Shown here: positions 61,184 to 64,000 of the stretch, piece after piece
How positions within the stretch are numbered: the stretch's first letter is position 1
Layout of the letters: each line of letters begins with the position of its first letter
Source of the DNA: Candidatus Zixiibacteriota bacterium
GTDB lineage: Bacteria > Desulfobacterota > Binatia > UBA9968
Direction: 5' to 3'
DNA: 64,000 nucleotides
Assembly (NCBI GenBank): GCA_035574315.1
Contig: DATLYW010000038.1
Span: 38,981 to 102,980, forward strand
Translations under genes and position numbers: made by a program
The notes under the pieces: generated by a model
What the model saw: only the letters and a program-made list of their open reading frames with translations
What the model was told of the DNA's origin: nothing
Databases searched by the model: none

Positions 61184-62284
61184 TCAGGGTCGCACCGTAA
61201 AGCGGTGTTCCAGCGCCTTGAGGGTTTCCACGATGCCGGTATATTCCAGCTCCGACATCGGAAGCATCGCGGCGCCGAAGAACCCCTGCCGCCGCATGTC
61301 GACGGCTTTTCTGGAAACCGTGTCGCGGACGGAATCCCAGAAAGGATGCGCAAAAACGTCCACCGGCTCCGTGAATTTCCCTCGGTGCACGGAAAACGCA
61401 GCGCAGCTCACCACGGGCGGGCCGTCGAAATAGCTGGTGCCGGAATTCAACGGCACCGGCATCAGGGGCATCTGGTGCGACCCGCGCATGCTTCCGGCGA
61501 CGTAGGGGCCGATGGCATAGGGCGCGACCACCTCGCCCGTTGCCGGAAAATCCTTTTGCACCCGGACGAGCATCACGGGATCGTCCTTGCCGGTATACTT
61601 GCCGGCGATGTTGTGCAGTCGAGACGTCGATACGGTGGCCGCCTGCTCGCCGGTGCTGCGCGACCAGATCGACTCGACCACGTACCGCTCGGTGTCGCGC
61701 AGGAGCGCCGCGATGCGATAGAGATCCTCGGGCGCGCTCAGCTCGATGACGCGATCGCCTTCGGTGTAATTCACGTCCATGATCACGAACCTGAATCCTC
61801 GAGCCATGCCCGGGGAGAGAATCAGGCCCGGCGTATTCATGGGATCTGCAAAAGCCAGATAGAGCGGCAAATTGTACGCCCCCGGATCCGTCTTGTCGGC
61901 GGCGAAGAACAAGAACGGCTCGTTCGGTCTTTCCTCGAACTCTATTTCCGCGACGGCGGGTCCCATGCCGCGGATATTGCCGGCAAATGCGTCCCGGAGG
62001 AGATCCTGTCCCGCCCCGTAAAGCCCCTGGCCCTTTGCCACCTCTGTTCCCGCCATAAAGGCATCCCAGCAGAGCTTGTGGACCTGGACGTCGTTGGGCC
62101 CGCGCGTGTGACAGGCAACGATCGCTATGTCGTCGCCGGTATAGCCAATGTAGCTGTCCAAAAGGATATTCGAGCCTTTTTCCAGGACGTGACTGCGCAC
62201 CGCCTGGAGCAGTTGTTGGGACGGGCAGATGTGCCCTCCGATGGAGCCGATGTCGGCCTTGACAACGCTCAGGGTAAGCTTCAT
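61184..62284 (-). CDS. bifunctional fructose-1,6-bisphosphate aldolase/phosphatase (class V)
   Basis: A 366-residue FBPA/P, which condenses triose phosphates and dephosphorylates the product to fructose 6-phosphate, making gluconeogenesis one-way. The start MKLTLSVVKADIGSIGGH, HNIAGKYTGKDDPVMLVRV (Schiff-base lysine and catalytic tyrosine) and FDGPPVVSCAAF are hallmarks. The enzyme is typical of archaea and some deep-branching, often thermophilic or autotrophic bacteria. GGAGG lies six bases before the ATG. A sigma-54 promoter and a leader hairpin precede it. Confidence 0.95.
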   Translation of the reverse strand: MKLTLSVVKADIGSIGGHICPSQQLLQAVRSHVLEKGSNILLDSYIGYTGDDIAIVACHTRGPNDVQVHKLCWDAFMAGTEVAKGQGLYGAGQDLLRDAFAGNIRGMGPAVAEIEFEERPNEPFLFFAADKTDPGAYNLPLYLAFADPMNTPGLILSPGMARGFRFVIMDVNYTEGDRVIELSAPEDLYRIAALLRDTERYVVESIWSRSTGEQAATVSTSRLHNIAGKYTGKDDPVMLVRVQKDFPATGEVVAPYAIGPYVAGSMRGSHQMPLMPVPLNSGTSYFDGPPVVSCAAFSVHRGKFTEPVDVFAHPFWDSVRDTVSRKAVDMRRQGFFGAAMLPMSELEYTGIVETLKALEHRFTVRP

Positions 62285-62297
62285 CTCGACCCTCCGG

Positions 62298-62326
62298 CGC
62301 CGGTGCGGCCCTCCGCCGCACCGGCG
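62298..62326 (-). promoter_or_regulatory. leader hairpin of the FBPA/P message
   Basis: CGCCGGTGCGG and CCGCACCGGCG form a perfect 11-pair stem with a seven-base loop. In the minus-strand transcript it ends two bases before the GGAGG ribosome-binding site (62291-62295), so it could affect translation or message stability. Confidence 0.45.
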
Positions 62327-62381
62327 GCAAACAAGCTACACGTTTGCGGAGCTCCGGAACAATGTTTTTCGATAGGTTTCC

Positions 62382-62396
62382 GCAAAGCCCGTGCCA
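62382..62396 (-). promoter_or_regulatory. sigma-54 promoter for the FBPA/P gene
   Basis: Minus-strand TGGCACGGGCTTTGC is a perfect match at both boxes. Predicted start is near 62370, giving an 85-base leader that contains the hairpin at 62298. Confidence 0.8.
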
Positions 62397-62555
62397 CCCG
62401 CGGCCGTGCCGGGGAACGCCCGTTTAGCCGAGTTCTTCTTGCCGGGCGGGGCCTTGAAAGTCTGAACGCTTCCCTGCCGTGAAAATCCGCGGCGAGAAAA
62501 ATTGCAGGTTTGCGAAGCAGGCCCTTCGATCCAGAGCGAAAACCGGCCGCCCCGA

Positions 62556-62570
62556 AGGTATGCATTTTGC
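62556..62570 (+). promoter_or_regulatory. possible sigma-54 promoter for the small cysteine protein
   Basis: AGGTATGCATTTTGC has correct spacing and a perfect TTGC but a weak -24 box. Predicted start is near 62582, 16 bases before the ATG at 62598. Between this site and 62396 I see no gene. Confidence 0.42.
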
Positions 62571-62597
62571 GACCCCCTGCCGGTCGAGGTAAAGCCA

Positions 62598-62840
62598 ATG
62601 AACACCTTTCTATCGACCCTGGCGCGCCTGGCGCTCGGACGCCGCGATGTGTTCATGCCGATGGCGCGCCGCTATCGTTCCAGGAAAGTCGTCGAGTGCC
62701 CCGAGTTCGATCAACCCGCCGAGATCCTGATCGACCGCGCCCCGAGCCCGAGCGGAAAGCCCAAGAAAAAGCAGTTCTCCATAAGAAGCTGCAGCCTATG
62801 GCCCAAAAGAAAGGGCTGTACCCAGAGCTGCGTGGAATAG
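62598..62840 (+). CDS. small cysteine-containing protein of unknown function
   Basis: An 80-residue basic protein. A cysteine in RKVVECPEFDQPAEILID and two in the C-terminal IRSCSLWPKRKGCTQSC suggest a small metal-binding fold. I recall similar uncharacterised proteins with the C-S-x-W-P-x-x-x-x-C ending in soil and sediment bacteria. The start has GAGG nine bases upstream. Its last 43 bases overlap the polysaccharide deacetylase reading frame, so the two may be co-translated. Confidence 0.68.
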   Translation: MNTFLSTLARLALGRRDVFMPMARRYRSRKVVECPEFDQPAEILIDRAPSPSGKPKKKQFSIRSCSLWPKRKGCTQSCVE

Positions 62841-63688
62841 GAGCGCCCGCACGAACGCGGTGCGCTCGGCGGACGGACCGGCGCGCGGCGATCGCGCTCG
62901 TTGCCGCCGCGTGCGTCTGGGTCGGCGCCGCTCATCGGGGCCGAGCAGCGCCCCTTGCCGACAGCTCCACGGCGGTCCCCGTGCTCGTCTATCATCGGTT
63001 CGGACCCGTCGCGGCGGATCGCATGACCGTTACGGTTTCCCTTTTCGAGTCGCACCTGAGGTATCTGCACGACCACGGGTATCGGGTCATTACCGTTCGG
63101 GAGCTGGTGCGTCATCACCTGACCGGAATGGCGGAGGTCGGCCCTCGCTCCGTAGCGATCACGGCGGATGACGGCCATCGTTCCGTTTACGGCCACATGG
63201 CTTCTCTGGCCCGGAAGTATCGAATTCCGGTCACGCTCTTCGTCTACCCGTCGGCGATCAGCAACGCGGAATACGCGCTCACGTGGGAACAGCTTCTGGA
63301 GCTCAAGGACACCGGGCTTTTCGACGTCCAATCGCATTCGTACTGGCACCCCAACTTCAAAGACGAAAAACGAAAGCTGAGTTCGGCCGAGTACCGGAAG
63401 TTCGTCGACATGCAGTTGCGGAAGTCAAAGGCGGTGCTGGAGACGAAGCTCGGCGCCAAAGTCGATATGCTCGCGTGGCCCTTTGGCATCTACGATGACG
63501 AGTTGGTCGCCAGAGCCGTGGAGGCCGGCTACGGCGCCGGTTTTACCCTCGCTGGCCGTCACGTAAGATCGTCCGATCCAGTCATGGCGTTGCCGCGCTA
63601 CCTCGTCCAGCAGGAGCACGGAGCAAAGGCGTTCGCCGAAATCCTGGCGGGCCGGCGAGAGCATCGAGAGAGGGGCTACCGGCAGTGA
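62798..63688 (+). CDS. secreted polysaccharide deacetylase (NodB-like)
   Basis: A 296-residue CE4-type deacetylase. After an arginine-rich start, a hydrophobic signal-like segment (AAIALVAAACVWVGAAHRG) precedes VPVLVYHRFGP. Motif 1 is ITADDGHRS (the usual TFDDG with Ala for Phe), motif 2 HSYWHPNF, and later MLAWPFGIYDDELV. It would remove acetyl groups from cell-wall or exopolysaccharide N-acetylglucosamine. The start is uncertain: the ATG at 62798 lies within the preceding gene and has no strong ribosome-binding site, and the frame is open further upstream. Confidence 0.85.
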   Translation: MAQKKGLYPELRGIGAPARTRCARRTDRRAAIALVAAACVWVGAAHRGRAAPLADSSTAVPVLVYHRFGPVAADRMTVTVSLFESHLRYLHDHGYRVITVRELVRHHLTGMAEVGPRSVAITADDGHRSVYGHMASLARKYRIPVTLFVYPSAISNAEYALTWEQLLELKDTGLFDVQSHSYWHPNFKDEKRKLSSAEYRKFVDMQLRKSKAVLETKLGAKVDMLAWPFGIYDDELVARAVEAGYGAGFTLAGRHVRSSDPVMALPRYLVQQEHGAKAFAEILAGRREHRERGYRQ

Positions 63689-63823
63689 GTTCGCCGGTAT
63701 GCGGACCGCGAATGTAGCCGTGGCCCGCCGCGCCGCGGCTCGATGGTCAAGCGTCCAGCCGGGTTCGACACGAGAAGCGGAAACGCGGAAGCTTCCCGAC
63801 GGTAGATTCCCGGGCGGAAAACC

Positions 63824-64000
63824 GTGAAAAACCTGCGAGCGGTTTCTTGCCTCCTGTGGACGGTCGTGCTCGCGGTCGTGGCGGGCGATGACTCGGCGCA
63901 CAGGGGGAGGGTATTCGACGCGGCGACGGGAAAACCGCTTGCGGGCGCCATCGTCACATTGGGCGATGCAGTGGCGCGGAGCGACTCGAGCGGCGGTTTT
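63824..64000 (+). CDS. secreted protein with carboxypeptidase-regulatory-like domain (3' partial)
   Basis: Reading from GTG at 63824 to the window edge gives 59 residues. A signal peptide (MKNLRAVSCLLWTVVLAVVAG) is followed by RVFDAATGKPLAGAIVTLGD and SDSSGGF, the start of a carboxypeptidase-regulatory-like beta-sandwich. Such domains occur in many surface and outer-membrane proteins. The rest is beyond the window, so function is unknown. GCGGAAAA precedes the start. Confidence 0.65.
   Translation, partial: MKNLRAVSCLLWTVVLAVVAGDDSAHRGRVFDAATGKPLAGAIVTLGDAVARSDSSGGF

Overview
This is a G+C-rich bacterial chromosome segment, densely packed with genes and open at both ends: a ferredoxin oxidoreductase gene runs in from the left and a secreted-protein gene runs off the right. 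I see no rRNA, tRNA, CRISPR array, prophage or insertion sequence. The gene set includes a 2-oxoacid:ferredoxin oxidoreductase, a B12-dependent ribonucleotide reductase, a bifunctional FBP aldolase/phosphatase, a GroEL without the usual GGM tail, and many CBS, BON and UspA proteins. It suggests an uncultivated, anaerobic or microaerophilic lineage of the Methylomirabilota/Desulfobacterota/Binatota type. The phylum is a guess from gene content, not a sequence-based assignment.

Layout. 1-4.0 kb: oxidoreductase operon with a CBS protein and a UspA protein. 4.0-10.9 kb (minus): DUF2934, Hsp20, Lon-like protease, N-terminal-GNAT acyl-CoA synthetase/acetyltransferase, TauE exporter. 11-19 kb: small conserved protein, HPF-cold-shock fusion, YbaK deacylase, HAD-HerA fusion, nucleotidyltransferase, secreted proteins, acyl-CoA ligase. 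19-26.4 kb: NAD synthetase, class II RNR, ferritin-like protein, and a BON/FmdB/CBS/CBS/hydrolase operon. 26.5-32.6 kb: archaeo-eukaryotic-type primase, a 34-residue membrane peptide, an NtrB/NtrC-like pair and an RpoD-like sigma factor. 33-36.4 kb: PncB, phosphoribosyltransferase, GNAT, DksA-finger/BON fusion. 36.8-48.5 kb (plus): dnaK, dnaJ, SpoIIE-type phosphatase, STAS antagonist, glycogen phosphorylase, MrfA-like helicase, DUF72. 48.6-54 kb: THUMP, DUF1488, CapA, NusG, EF-P, CBS, CheR, DUF883. 54-64 kb: radical SAM, UspA tandem, MFS, RtcA-like, omega, GroEL/ES, FBPA/P, small Cys protein, polysaccharide deacetylase.

The most notable signal is in the gaps. At least 15 gene starts are preceded by a good sigma-54 (-24/-12) promoter, TGGCAY-N5-TTGC. 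Six match fully, and each lies a short distance upstream of a ribosome-binding site in the correct orientation. Several gaps carry two divergent copies, and some share a further motif (about TTCCGGGnnTTTTGC) where an enhancer would bind. The controlled genes cover chaperones, protease, ribosome hibernation, CBS/BON proteins, NAD salvage, chemotaxis methyltransferase and gluconeogenesis. This suggests a broad sigma-54 survival or energy-stress regulon. The NtrB/NtrC-like pair at 28-31 kb is the only sigma-54 activator in the window and a candidate regulator.

The same promoters correct several gene starts (DUF2934, BON protein, PncB, CheR) and support a 34-codon gene.
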